Notes: a model not told the origin generated them from the sequence alone. Shown: positions 1-12,181, counted from the stretch's first letter. The stretch: 64,000 nt of DNA from Lunularia cruciata (GCA_948567375.1 OX419761.1:48398243-48462242); one strand, 5' to 3'. Numbers and translations are program-made.

Positions 1-523
1 CACGGATGAAAACGTGCAGAGATATAGTCATCGCAACAGTCGTCGTTCCACACAAATGAACGAAGGCTCACGAATAGCAGACTACTTGTTGCTCAATGCA
101 ACGTTCACATACACAAGCCGATTTGTTTAGTCAGTTGTAAAGAATCCAAACAGGAAATTGACTGGCAACAGAATAATCTACAAAAGTTGATGGGCCTTAC
201 CATCGGACAGTGCAAGAACTAAACACGCCCGAGTTGGACAACTGAAATTGCTTGGCATAGTATCCATAACTTACAGAAGCAGGTATTGGTAGGCGAGGAA
301 ACTTTGCACCTCAGAGGATTATACCCTTCTAGCTTCTAGTACAGGGCGTTTCTATAACGCGTTTGTTGAAAGCTCCGACTGATTTGACAGCTCACAAGTC
401 CTGAAGAAGCTCTTAATACTTTTGAAGCATGCGCGCCACAAATTCGAAGGGATCAGGCCGACGTCAATGTAGACAAAAGTAAGTGGTCACTTAAGCAAGA
501 ACGCAGCCTTACTGTACATAATT
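1..523. other. Non-coding flank downstream of the dirigent gene
   Basis: I see no supportable gene, RNA or repeat here. Because the dirigent gene runs on the minus strand, this stretch is its 3' side and probably includes its 3' UTR. I could not place a convincing polyadenylation signal. Confidence 0.5.
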
Positions 524-1150
524 CTATGCACCGTATAAAACATTGCAGGAGATGTAAAGCTTAGCAGCGCCTCCGTTCACAGTGTTTGTCTTGATAGTTG
601 CCCAACCCCGAGCTAGTCGAAAATGTCCAGTTCCTCCAGTAATGGCTATCTCCCTCTCCGCATCGTCAATCTTGTCATACCCCTTGAAACTGATGGTGCT
701 TCCCCCAAATCCACTGGCCTGGTTGAAGACGGCAGTCCAAACGAACTCAAGACTAGCTCCGTCATCGGTCATGGAATTGAATACATAGAAGCCACGGCCT
801 CTACCTAGAGACTTTGAGTTCACATCAGAGCCCTCGGTCATCGCGTCGTCGAAGACTGCAATTGCTCCGAAGAAGTGCGGGTTCCCACGTCCATTCAAAG
901 ATCCAACTGCAGGCACCACCGTTAGAGCACTAGAAGATGGCCTCGTGTCCAGATTATCGTGCAAGTAAAATGAGAAAACTAGTTGCTGCTGTCCAGCCAG
1001 TGAGCCAAATGAAGCTGGTGATGACTCCAACTGCTTGTTGAACGCCGTGTGAGTCTCAGCGTAACTTGTCCAGCTGCCGACTGCAAACGCTGTGAGAACA
1101 CTTATATACAATACTGGAATCTCACAACGAAGATATCCACTCGATGCCAT
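524..1150 (-). CDS. Dirigent-domain protein, secreted, single exon
   Basis: Dirigent proteins are apoplastic beta-barrel proteins; studied members direct stereoselective coupling of phenoxy radicals in lignan and related phenolic synthesis. The predicted protein is 208 aa. Residues 11-25 are a hydrophobic signal-peptide core, with a plausible cleavage near Ala31. The dirigent domain follows: HDN at 64-66, FGAIAVFDD at 94-102, TEG then a GRGRGFY turn at 116-122, and GGTGHFRLARGWA near 172-184. These match the family's conserved strands in order. The frame stays open upstream to 1297, but only from a TTG; the ATG at 1150 gives a normal signal peptide and usual family length, so I chose it. No intron is needed. 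I see no defect, so the gene may be active. Substrate and stereospecificity cannot be read from sequence. Confidence 0.93.
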   Translation of the reverse strand: MASSGYLRCEIPVLYISVLTAFAVGSWTSYAETHTAFNKQLESSPASFGSLAGQQQLVFSFYLHDNLDTRPSSSALTVVPAVGSLNGRGNPHFFGAIAVFDDAMTEGSDVNSKSLGRGRGFYVFNSMTDDGASLEFVWTAVFNQASGFGGSTISFKGYDKIDDAEREIAITGGTGHFRLARGWATIKTNTVNGGAAKLYISCNVLYGA

Positions 1151-2686
1151 GGCTTCTAAGCAACGGAACAGAGAATAAGCTTGCAGACTGATAGTAACTT
1201 TATGGCCACTGGACGTGATATTCAACTTCGGACCTCGTGTACATACTCTACATAAAAGACAGGAACGTACGCTACAAGAGATTGAGAATGTGAACAAATG
1301 CGAGCTTGAATAGAAGGATGTGCAAGATGAAAACAGTGCGAGCTACTCTTAATCAGACTTCAGCTGTGGTTCGTCTCAGGCAATGTCACACCCAGCAATG
1401 AACGAATCTGAATGATGAAGACGAATATTGAGAGAGCGGGAGAATTCGAGATGGTAAAGGTTACAGTCACTCGAGCATCCAAGGACCGCAATACTTAATG
1501 CTCAGCCTGGCTTTCAGAACACAATTATTTGCAAAGCGTGGAACTTCGACCTGTGTCGCTCCTTCACTCCGAAGGTCAATGGTCAGTAACTGTCACTATG
1601 GGACGTTGCGATCATCTGATTCAACTGCCTCACTTTTTGCATTGAAGTCTGTCCGTCGCTAAAGAATTCCTCAAGTACAGTATTTAAGAAAAACTCTTCT
1701 CGACTGTGCCCCTCTGCGAGCATAGCAAACATGGCTGATGCACCCTCCTGACAAATAGTATCCAAAGCCCTCCATCAACACTTCAATCACTCGTGTCTAC
1801 ACTCGGTGTCAGTGCCACGAGAAATTCACTGCAACTCTATTGCAGTCTTCTCCTATCTAAGGTATATGGTCCGTCCACTGTAGATGTGAAATCGTTATAA
1901 AAGGATAGATTTGAATACCCCTTCATTCGAGAACAACAGGGAAAATGATTCCAGGTATTTAAGTTCAAAAAAATCTTTTTTTGAAAATTATTTATTTTTT
2001 ATTCTGATTAACTTTTAGGATGCATAGTTCTTTTTCAGGTACTCTATATATGATGACTAAGATTTAGCTCGTGAGTACAAAAGACTTTATAGTCCTTTAT
2101 ATGTAATATGCATCTCATGGTTTAACTAGTTCCATGCGTTTCAAATTTTGTATTTCTGATACATGCACTCCATTTCTACATAATATTTTTATTTAAATTA
2201 AAATCTATAAAAATCAATCGTCTTTGTAGATCAATACATATTAAACTGTAAAGAAACACATTTCTTGCAATCATATTATGAGAAGTTAGTGTTAATGATA
2301 TATTTTGGAGGTATCTAAAATCCACAGAGGTGCATATCAAGTTATTCTGATTGAGCCAAAAAATCTTCACATTCATAAATTAGATTTACGTATCATTTTG
2401 AAATGTATGATTTGTCATTTTAGTTTGAGAAAATTAAGAAAAGAAATGAACCTAGAATAGATTGTAACAGCTAAGTAATACACACTCTTCAGTTTTATAC
2501 CAAGACATAGATTATCAAGCGATAAAGATGAAATCTACCGCTCAAGGAATAATTAAACGTTCAAATAACAAAATAAATATCAGTTAATGACTATTAGTGT
2601 AAATATATATAATTTTATTTTTGAATAGCTTGTGTAAACTAAATATATATTATGGATAGCTTGTGTTACTCCCGAGACTATCGGTA
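1151..2686. other. Upstream region of the dirigent gene, AT-rich
   Basis: This stretch should hold the dirigent promoter. I found no clear TATA box at a credible distance. A 60-codon minus-strand frame at 1583-1765 begins with TTG and matches nothing I know. From about 1950 onward the sequence is strongly AT-rich with no recognisable feature. Confidence 0.4.
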
Positions 2687-2714
2687 CTGTACAGTTTGCA
2701 GGCAAACTGTACAG
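2687..2714. repeat. Perfect 13-bp inverted repeat with 2-nt spacer
   Basis: The arms CTGTACAGTTTGC and GCAAACTGTACAG are exact reverse complements separated by AG, so the 28 bases form an almost complete palindrome. It sits alone in AT-rich non-coding DNA and could extrude as a cruciform or be an excision scar. No coding region depends on it. Confidence 0.8.
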
Positions 2715-4278
2715 CTGTATGACCTCCCTACAACTAAGTAGAGAGACTCCGTTTATGAAAGTTAATAAAACATTGTTCTCATGGGATCCTCACTACTTCT
2801 CATTCTATTCATCACAAAGGTAAAATGAGCATTCTCAAAAAATTAAAATTTGCTGGCAGAAAAGTCCCAAATTGTTAATTTTCTTTTACTACATCATTGA
2901 TAAGGAAAATAAGCTTGCTAAATTATTTTCAGATTTCTCATTTAAACTTATCTAAGTATCCAACGCCATCGAAAAACAAGCACTTGGTTGTACAGTAATT
3001 CCTCTTAAGCGGAGCAGCTTGCGTGTATTCCTACATGGTTACTCAGAACGGTTACTGCGTAAATGAGTTACTATTGTGGTCTTAGCTTGCACATCATCGT
3101 GGTTGTTTAATATGTTGAGGGCAGTAGAACGAGAGCTGAAACTTTTGCCCTGCAGTAGTCTCATATATGCGTATTGCTCTGATTGATTATTGAGGTTTGA
3201 TTATAAGTTTACTTCTGTTTGTGGCTCAAATAAACTCAATTGCAAGTGGCTCAAATATTTCATGTAATTACGTGTAGCTGGGGAGTGATACATGCTGTAA
3301 GGAGCCGAGCAGAGTATATTTTCCAACAAGATAAGCAGTCTCACTGAGTCCCGCCAGCTTAAATGTAGAAATTTTTGAAAGCTGTTAGTGTTGTTTGCTT
3401 GATGGGGTCTTCCCATCCTACGCGGTCGCCTTTTCTAAATTACTGTTGTTTCTCCAAGCCGTTGCGTGTGATCAACCACGGCTTGCCCACAGAACTGTCA
3501 CTAAAGTACAGTACCCATAATCTCAGGAGAAGCATAAGCCACGAGGATGCTCACACGCTTGAGGATGCTCACACGCTTAAAGAGAGCGCCGAGCTGTTCT
3601 GTGATTTACAACACCCGTCTATCCACTCCATGACCGTAGCTCCCAAACCCACTCAGTTCTCAATCACGGGTGTTTCAGCACAGCACATCATTGTGTTCAG
3701 CAGAGTTCCTTGTGAATAGACCATACGTGTGCCATTCACTTGCTGTGAGCGTGATGATAGCAGAGAGAGCTGAAGCTAGTGCTGAGGAAAGGACCACATT
3801 CCAGATGAATGACGATACTCGCAGATCGCAGGGCTGTAACGAGAAATATGTGATTTGGTAAATACATCCCAAAACTGAGTAGATTAAAATGTATTGAAGA
3901 GTACTCTCACGCTGCTGTCCTTCATGATCATTCAGTGATGAACATATACTCGTGAACATATACTCGATATTGAGGTAAATCTCATCTCCTTTTAAATGTG
4001 AGACATACAAAGAACTCGGTTTATGATGAAGTGGCAATCACCTGTTCAAGAGAACAGACGATGCTGCAATGTGGACTCGACACATTTTAATCGAACTGTT
4101 ACTTCTAGTTTTCCAAGTTTTATGGCATGCGTCGGTATATGTGTAACAATACAGGCGGCCAGCGGACAAAATCCACGACTGACTCGCCTGTATTCTAGAC
4201 AATATTGAAGCCAGGAGAAGAGTGACTTTTGCTTGGTACGGGAATTGGATGGTCGAATAGTCATTTGGAGAAAAGAAT
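2715..4278. other. Intergenic sequence, no supported gene
   Basis: Two overlapping open frames of about 115-120 codons lie near 3375-4037 on opposite strands, but both begin at TTG and neither resembles a known protein. An 18-bp unit is tandemly duplicated exactly at 3543-3560 and 3561-3578. A minus-strand fragment of dispersed repeat D1 lies at 3397-3430. Confidence 0.5.
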
Positions 4279-4462
4279 TCGACATTGAATTAAAAAAGGA
4301 AAAACCAAAACGTAGTTGGAATTAACACTAACGAAATTTGACGTTGTTGGAGATTCACGAACAACAAAACTCGACATTGAATTAAAAAAGGAAAAACCAA
4401 AACGTAGTTGGAATTAACACTAACGAAATTTGACGTTGTTGGAGATTCACGAACAACAAAAC
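4279..4462. repeat. Perfect 92-bp tandem duplication
   Basis: Two identical 92-bp units are directly adjacent, 4279-4370 and 4371-4462, each beginning TCGACATTGAAT and ending ACAACAAAAC. No mismatch is visible, implying a recent local duplication or a collapsed/expanded assembly. The unit has no open frame of note. Confidence 0.95.
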
Positions 4463-6179
4463 TAAAAGTTCACCCCATGAATTTTGTTTTACTAGAGAAT
4501 TTCAAACATCCGGCCGCCAACCCATCCATCGGGTATAAACGACGCCACGTTCTCATTACATCTCGAGAGTTACTTCTAGTTTTTCACCCGTTTAAAGTAT
4601 AGTCCTTCTATAACATCGTTGCGCGGAATAATTGATTGCCCGAGACAGGAATTCAAATCTGGATCTGAGTTTGCGAAGAGAAACCTGATACTCTGATTTG
4701 AAAAGAAGAATGTTAACATAAACATCCAAAACTACGGAGTTAATCTTTGTTCAGAGATTCCAGAAAAACGATCCATCTGGATTTCCACACGTATGAACAT
4801 CGACCAACACAAACCTACATCAAGAAACCCATCCAAAGTCAAACACGCACAGTTGTAGTGGCCACAGGGATTTCGAAGTAACCAGCAACTCTATTTCCCA
4901 GCATTGGGATATGAAATCGTCGGGAGAGTCGTGTAAAAGTCCTTAAAGGACTCTATAATGGATATGTAAGTCAAAGAGAAGAAGGCCGACGCGTGTGAAA
5001 ACAAGAATGATGGGAAGACCCCGTCAAGCCGTAGAGGAAAAGACATTGGAGGTAAAATGGGGCTAAACCCCCATAGAATCGTAAGTCAAAGAGGAAAGTT
5101 AAAACTAAGCTTCTGAAACTGCAGTTGAAAGTCAGACTACTGTAGATATCGGTTCGTGTTGTCAGTTAAACTTTAGTTTATTACTCTAGATTCGTCGTGA
5201 CTGCAATGTCTTTATAGGGTGCTTACGAAAATCAAGCCACTGAGGAACCAACTTCTACGTGTCTTGTACCAGTTGCTTATGCCCACTTTTACAGTCTGAT
5301 TTTCCTGATATTCTCTCTGGGAAAATAGTTCATTGTCGTCTTCTTCTGGAGTTTCTGTCTGCTGAGACCGTTCTGCCATTAATGAATAAGTCCAGTTATC
5401 CTACGCGGTCGCCAATTTCTGTGAATAATTCCTGAAGGATAACCTTGTTTGAGATATTCTCGGAGCGTATACTTATATTACTCTATGGGTGTCAGGCAGG
5501 TCGTGCATAATGTCATCCGTTCGCATTGAGCGAAGATTTATAAGTGAAATTTATCTGATTTGGATACAATTCATTGACTTGAAATGACGAGCAATGCTGC
5601 CAGCTGGATATAAATAAGGAAAAGGCTCGAAAGGTCTTGACCTACGAAATGATAGTCCAATTATTCCTCACAATTTAACCAAGGATGGATAGCCAAGTGT
5701 TGAGAGGTGTCAATAATTGTTGCTCGTATACACCATGTGCATAAAGTCAGGCTGTATGTTCATCAATGTTTCTTCAGGACTTCAACAAGGAAACGGCTAC
5801 GCAAAAAGATAATGAGAAAGATGAAAAGACCATCAAGCAGTATAAGGATAAAACGTAGGCACTAAATGGGGCTAAGCCTCGTTAGAATAGAATGAGAAAT
5901 CTGTCCTACGATATCTAGGAGATCGGAACTATCATATGGATCTACATCTCAATTATAATATTGAAGTGGTATCAAGGTAAGAATGTGTAAACAACGTTAG
6001 AGCTGATTTTTTTCTTTCAGACAGTAGGGGATTTCAAATCAGCTTTTTTTCAGTAAAGAAATGTAGATTTTAGGCTGAAATTCTAGAATCTATAAACTTT
6101 ATATGGGAAACGAAACTCGTGACTCGTGAAAATCTACTGATTATGCGGATTATGGACATTGGGTAATGTTTATGAAAGC
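4463..6179. other. Intergenic sequence with dispersed repeat D1 copies
   Basis: No gene is supported. Three members of repeat D1 lie here: 4981-5083 (+), a short minus-strand piece at 5399-5413, and a more diverged copy at 5789-5890 (+). A sequence at 5966-5975 resembles the start of an initiator-tRNA-Met primer binding site (TGGTATCA), so an old LTR fragment may end just before it; I could not find a partner LTR. Confidence 0.4.
4981..5083 (+). repeat. Dispersed repeat D1, copy near 5.0 kb
   Basis: This copy shares with 7351-7452 an ordered set of blocks: a GGC-GAC-like start, then GATGGGAAGACCCC, TCAAGCC, GGTAAAATGGGGCTA and CCCCATAGAATCGTA. Part of it (GGGGCTAAACCCCC) forms a short hairpin. 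A related minus-strand fragment is at 3397-3430. The family is unrecognised; it could be a fragment of an LTR or a small non-autonomous element. Confidence 0.55.
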
Positions 6180-6212
6180 ATTAATCAATGACTTTTGTTG
6201 TCATTGATTAAT
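6180..6212. repeat. Perfect 13-bp inverted repeat with 7-nt loop
   Basis: ATTAATCAATGAC at 6180-6192 is exactly complementary to GTCATTGATTAAT at 6200-6212, with a TTTTGTT loop. It is isolated in non-coding AT-rich sequence. Possible explanations are a cruciform-forming palindrome or a remnant of a small inverted-repeat element. Confidence 0.8.
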
Positions 6213-9200
6213 CACTCTTTCCTACATGTACCATTAACATTTCTTTCTCCCGTGACAGGCACAGACCCAGTATCAATTTGTCAGCTGATTAATATCCCCA
6301 GATTGATGGCAATCGAGATTGTAAGATAACCGAGACTGAAAGCTCCCAAGACTTTTATTACCCGTAAAAATTTTAGCGTAATTTATGGGTGAACCTTGGC
6401 ACCCGGAGAAATCCGTAGGGTTCCTAATTTGAAACACCCTAGTATTGCGGTCTAGTGCTTTTAGTTTAACCAATGTTTATCCAGTAAGGAGGCATATCGG
6501 TCATGGATGTCTAAACTTAAAAGAATTCAGTGGTTGTACGTGTGGGCGTTAACAACCTTTGATCCTTCATATGTTAAGTTCGTCAAATTTCACAGAGTGA
6601 GAACACAATCATCCTCCAGAAGGACAGATGGCCACCCCCCTATTTTCACCGTTTATTTTAAAGCTGCCACCAAGCCATGAACCAGCCATGGAGATCACAC
6701 GTGGAAAAGGGGGACAAGTTCATGCGTGGAAATATGGAGGGCTTTGCAAGGATTCCAAATTTAGCATATGGCCTGATGCTTGATACGAGAAGACAGCATA
6801 TCGTATCATCAAAATTATATGCTTTTGTCTCACCCATCGAGTGAACAATGCCAGAGTTTGCGATATGCTGGTGGTATATTCATTCTTATTTTACCTTTGA
6901 CTTTTCCAATACACATTTAGATGCATACTGTATAGTGACAATCTTTGTGTGGAATTTTTTATTGATTGGATTAGTAAAGGATATTCTGGACATAGAACAT
7001 GTTTTTCGAGTACTCTTAAGGTGGATCAATCATCACTAAGAGAGTCAGAAAGAAGTCCTTGTCTATCTTTTATAAATCAATCAAGGACTAATAACTCATA
7101 AGAACCTGACAAGTCCACAATTGGAATTGAATATAAATGATATGTATACCTATAAATAATCATTTTCCCGAATTGGCGTAGAAATAATGGGCATGGTTAA
7201 CGTTAGGAGTTAAATCTATGCAAGAAAACTTATTATAATGGAAAAAATGAGTTCAATAGGTATAATTCTAAGGATAAGAAGTTTCCATGTCCAAAGTTGG
7301 TATTTCATCTCAATGAGATATGAAAGTTTAGTTTGATAATCCAAATGAAAAAGGCGACCTCGTAGAGAACACGAACGATGGGAGGACCCCATCAAGCCCG
7401 TACAAGGGAGAGATGAAAAAGGTAAAATGGACTAGACCCCAATAGAGTCATAATCCAAATGTGGCAACCCTTGAGTGTATATATGTGGCAAGTAGTTTTG
7501 TATTGATTTCGTGACTGATCTGCCATATTAGATTTTGCTGCTGCACGTACGGTATGTCAATGCTCCATCAATAAAAAGAAAAGGAGGTGTTTGTAAACGT
7601 GCTATTTGAGTGAGGTCTATACCAACATGCGTGTGCAAGTAAGTCTTTAACCGGCTAATTCATATAACTTAAACTTGAAGGTTAATTGGATATTTTATTT
7701 TCTTGGAGTGCAAGAAAGTGGAAAAAATTGGAATGCTTAGGACATAGAGATAACCACTGCCTTGAATTATATAGTGATAATATGCAATTTTAAAAGCTAA
7801 CAGAGCTAAGTTTTGTTTAGGGGTATCATAATTTTATGTAATTTTATTTATCCCTATTTCTAATTATACATATGAAAATATCTTTTGATTTAAGAAAAAA
7901 TATTCTATCCTAGGAGGCAGCTCCATTTAAAAAGAAATAGTTTCTTTCTTGTTTATTTTTTGTAGATAAACCTTTTTTCCAAAATCCTTCTCCTTTACCA
8001 AAGTGTGATGCTCAAAATTCTAAAATATACATATCAATATTGAACATAGGATTTTGGGCTAATATTCCAAGAACTAATAAGATCTTGAATATATATGGTA
8101 TATGGAATTTATTGACTTTATGATATTGTATTCATCAAACTATGTTTTCATACAAAAATATACTACATCAAGTTTTAGCATGTAATCCAAATTAGTTTAT
8201 TATACAAATATTATAATACACATAGATTCTTATATGCTCCATTTGGTATGCACTAAAGGTCAAAACATCACCTCATTGTCAAAACTTGGTATATTTATTT
8301 CCCAAGGAGATATTAGAAACATTCAAGGTCAAAAACTTAACTTCTATGATCCTTTCACTCAATAAACCATGAGTAAATTATAAACAAGGTCCAAACAAGG
8401 GTGAAATGGGGAAGCTAGACCGAGCCTCCACTCCTTCGTTGTCACCTCCTTTCTTAGATTCATAACTTCCTACTCAGATCTTCAAACGAGAATTTGTCAA
8501 GTTGATCAAAGATCAACTGATTCAATAATTGCCGGGTTTTGTAACTCAAATAGACTTGCCTCGATAACTTCTGTCTCGGTAGTGTCAAACAGAATTATAA
8601 TTTTATTAGCCGATGCAACCAATTCACATATCCACCCACTTAGAGTAATCCTTCTCTAGGTCTGTATGTTTTGTAGAGCATTAAGACCTCTAGCTTCCAG
8701 CTCTACTTTTCCTTCTCCTTGCTCTCACCATGGTTTCAAGGATCGATTCTATGGATTTTTATGGAAATTTGCAATTCCTGTAAATTTTATAACTGGTACC
8801 TATAAAGTGTAAGGGCTCGTTTATGAACGTTTCTTTAACATTTTAGGCGTACCAATTTTGGCTGAATTTTTTCGCATTGAATTTCCCAGAATACCCTTAA
8901 CCCTAAATGTGTCATGCTTTTCATGATCAACCAGATTTTAGAGGGCTAAACTTCAAATGCCCCACCATAAAACCTCGACTGACTACATAAAGAAAATTTT
9001 TATGGCACTTTACTTTACAGAACACTGGGGTTTCAGATTTATGACACTTATTTTCACTTCCACTGATTGAAGTCTATAAATCGTTTTACATGTACCCATA
9101 AAAAACATCTTTGAAAATGGAGTGAACATGGAGAAAATCCCGAAAATGCTGTTGACAAAAATAAGATACGGGATGACGGCTATTTAAGTTTACAAATTTA

Positions 9201-9539
9201 TGGAGCCTAATTAGTGATTAATTAGTCAGGACATTATGAAAGTGTTAGTTGATAAGAAGAAAATAAGGGTTAGTAATATCGATACAGAATTTACTCTTTG
9301 TTCTAAGGGTAGCATGCTAAAGATCCTCACTTCCACCTGTAGAAATGAGAACAAAAAACATAAACATTTGAAAGTTTTCCATCGCTCTACGTTGGAGGGG
9401 TGAATTGATAAATATTCAAAACCATTCATTCCTTCAATGCAAAAGGTTTGTTGAAGTTCCCAAAAGCACCAAATAGAGAAGCAATGTTGAGTTGATTTGG
9501 AAATTTACAATTGAAACCATGGGGTAGTTCCATCCAAAA
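6213..9539. other. AT-rich intergenic sequence, no gene seen
   Basis: No coding frame, RNA gene or mobile element can be supported. Dispersed repeat D1 has a member at 7351-7452 on the plus strand. The rest is AT-rich with short homopolymer runs. Confidence 0.5.
7351..7452 (+). repeat. Dispersed repeat D1, copy near 7.4 kb
   Basis: It aligns by eye with 4981-5083 across about 100 bp: AAGGCGAC, then GATGGGAGGACCCCATCAAG, GGTAAAATGG and CCCCAATAGAGTCATAA. The shared order of blocks makes chance similarity unlikely. Function unknown. Confidence 0.55.
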
Positions 9540-10649
9540 TTGATTGCAATTGAAACCATGGGAGATCTTCACTCGGATGTTGTTTCCTATCTTCAATCCA
9601 ATCCGACTTTCACTCTCAAGTCCATTTCTACTCCCCTTCTATCACCAAGATTTGTAGAGCTATTGAAAATGGTATTGTTTGTGCCTAATGTAGGGAGCAA
9701 AGTGAAGGGTGGCAAAGATAGGTTATTGATGATTCCTTATCACTATGTGTGACAATCCAATGTCAATGTACTAATAGTATAATTGGTAATAATAGGAAAT
9801 TCACACAAAATACGGTTTGGGAATGGCTAGATACAAAGAGAAAATGTCACTTTGTCATGATTTGCCTAGTGTTACATCTTTATCCTCTTGGGCAAGAACT
9901 ATTCCTAGAAGAAGGTAATACAACCCACATTGGCACATTAAAAGTAAAGTAAAGTAATGAAATCACTTCCACAAAAGATTTACAAAGAAAAGCTCCTAAA
10001 GGTGATGATTGAGTATGCTATGATGGCCAATAGTCCCAAAGGTCTCTCCCTTGTAGTATACGGGATTGTAGTCCCAAAGGTCCCAAAGGTCTCTCCCTCT
10101 CACCAAGATTTGTAGAGCTATTGAAAATGGTGTCGTTTGAGTATATATATACAAGGTGGACAAGAAACCATGTCACTTGAAGTTCCAAAATTGAACCTCT
10201 ATTATGTCAAAGTGATTCTTTTTATACCTATAACAACAAAAAGATGGAGCATATTCATGGTTATGTGATGCCATGATCCCATGAGTAACTCTAGACTCTA
10301 GGCTAATTAACATTAATCCTAAGATACCTATTTTTCAGATTGATTAATGGCCATGATGGTGCAACCTACAACCGCTTTACTATACACTTGACTAGTTACA
10401 AGGCTCCATCTCAGCATCAAGAAAATAGTCATGATGACATGGCAATACAAAATTGTTGTACTAGGGAGTAATCACACTCTGATGATCCAACCCCTATGAA
10501 AACCGACCTACATGATGTTTGACTCCAATGATCTACCATCATGATGTTGCCTCATCATAATGATGCTCCACTCCTATTGTCTCCCACCACAATAATGTTT
10601 GACTCTAATGATTGCATTTTACTTTAAATATGTATACATGTTACATGGA
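9540..10649. other. Degenerate repeat sequence, unassigned
   Basis: A segment of about 35 bp (CACCAAGATTTGTAGAGCTA and the following TTGAAAATGG) occurs near 9643 and again near 10100. A stretch near 9885-9940 resembles one near 32376-32440 (GGCAAGAAC...CACT/TATTCCTA...GAAGGTA...GGCACA), so both lie in copies of one repeat family, probably the outer part of R1. Short open frames here begin at non-ATG codons and are not recognisable. Confidence 0.4.
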
Positions 10650-11934
10650 CACCATAGTTCCTACAATACCAATCTGCCTTCTCCTTTACATCTTTGAATC
10701 AACTCCTCAATGCACTTATTATACTCTTTACATTCCTTATAGATAATTCCCAAAACCTCCTTGAATTTGGCATTGGTATGCTTTTACAGTTAGTCAGCCA
10801 ACTTAGTTAGTTGCTTGCTTGAGTATGGTTTAGTTTCCAAAGCATATTTTTCTGACTTGAACTCTTCTATAGTGATCCTAGGTCATAACCAATGTTTCTA
10901 CTTGTGCTTTGAGACAATTTGTAGCATCCTCCATGATAGTAAGAACCCTTGTTTATTTTGCATCTAAAGTGTCCCAAATGGACTACAGCTCCATCTGGAT
11001 TTTTTGCTTGATCTACACACAAAGGATTTGCTCCTTCTCTTTGTTATTGTTGACTATCATGTTCAATTCCTCAATGTGTATTTGGGCCTACTCGGTATTG
11101 GCATTGTGTGCCTATTGGTCCTTAGTATCCTAGAGGTAGAAAGCCTCTAGTTCTTGCTTCAAGGACACCATTTCTTTGTCATAAGCACTCAATCACTCTT
11201 TGTGCTTCTTCTTTGTCTCCTTAGCACAATGCTTGGATCTCCCATGGATTGTTAATAAGTTTGAGTTTAGTTGGGTGATCTGCAATCAAGATCCAATCTC
11301 CTCTATCTTCATCTTAGCAATTTCTTCATCCTTATCACTTAGCTTCTTCTCTTGAGTTGCCTTGTAGTCCATAAATATCTTCTTGAGATGAGATGCACCA
11401 AGATTGAGTACCATGAACTTGGACTTGGTACTCCACAATTCTTCCTTGTAGTTCTTTAATAGGTCATCATTCTGTCTCTCCCATACTTGTAGCTCTTCAA
11501 GAAAGCATCATACTCTGCCTTCTTGCAATGCAACTCATTCTCCTTAATTGCAAGTGTTGTTTCAAGTTCTTGAATCTTAGGCTATCCTTCATCTCTAGCC
11601 TTGCTCCGATTATAATTATCTCAAGTTTGGTCATGTCACTTCTTTTCAACTATTGAAAGCTTCTCTCAAAGTTGTGTGAGCTAGTCATTGTCTCCTCTGC
11701 TCAAACATTGTTCTTGGTACTTGCATTGTTTCTTAGTAACAACCATCTTAGCCTCCAAGCATGCAAAATACTACCCTTTTCTTTTTTTAATTCCTACTTT
11801 AATCCCAACTTCTCCCAAACAAAACTTTGTCTATGATAGTGTAGATACTCTATCAATCATCTATAATATGTCATTGTAGGGTCTATCTCCTAGTAAGCAA
11901 GAAGTAGTTCCTTCATTGATTTCAACACCGGCCT
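10650..11934 (-). pseudogene. R1 repeat, copy 1, coiled-coil-coding part (left of the chromovirus)
   Basis: Read on the minus strand, this region translates in broken frames into Lys/Glu/Leu-rich heptad-like sequence (for example KMKIEEIG and KEMVSLKQELEAF), typical of a long coiled coil. It is cut at 11934 by the chromovirus at 11935-17054 and resumes at 17055, where the flanking GGCCT is duplicated. The right-hand portion shares diagnostic residues with the repeat at 33.1-35.5 kb, so both are copies of one family. I do not recognise the protein. A gag-like or accessory protein of a mobile element is possible. Many stops and frame changes show it is dead. Confidence 0.5.
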
Positions 11935-12008
11935 TGTAACAATATGGAGTTTTGTGATGAAGTTAGTAGGGCTAATGAAGTAGCAAATAGACAAATTAGC
12001 CTAGACTA

Positions 12009-12031
12009 TTCTAGAAGCTTCTATAAGCTTC
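12009..12031 (+). promoter_or_regulatory. Heat-shock-element-like array in the 5' LTR
   Basis: Five inverted pentamer modules run in register: TTC-ta-GAA-gc-TTC-ta-TAA-gc-TTC, only one deviating (TAA for GAA). This alternating nTTCnnGAAn arrangement is the recognised binding grammar of heat-shock transcription factors. More two- and three-module groups follow in the LTR up to the TATA box at 12174. Functional binding is inferred, not shown. Confidence 0.55.
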
Positions 12032-12173
12032 TAACTAGCTTAGCTTGCATGCCAAGTAGGCGGCTTCTAGAAGAAAGCTTCTCGAGAGACTTCCTGGTTA
12101 ACTTGGCTTGCACTCTCAGAAAGTAGCTCGAGGAAGCTCCTTGAGAAGCTTCTCAAGGGCCTTGTATGCTACC

Positions 12174-12181
12174 TATAAATA
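12174..12181 (+). promoter_or_regulatory. TATA box of the 5' LTR
   Basis: TATAAATA lies about 110 bp before the LTR end, downstream of the GAA/TTC arrays. The same octamer is in the 3' LTR at 16943-16950, supporting its role as the element's core promoter. Confidence 0.7.

Noticed and set aside
1583..1765. 60-codon minus-strand open frame upstream of the dirigent gene
   Set aside because: It begins at TTG, has no recognisable domain, and no splice partner could be found.
3375..4037. Opposed open frames of 114 and 120 codons
   Set aside because: Both start at TTG, overlap antisense and include an 18-bp tandem duplication; no family resemblance.
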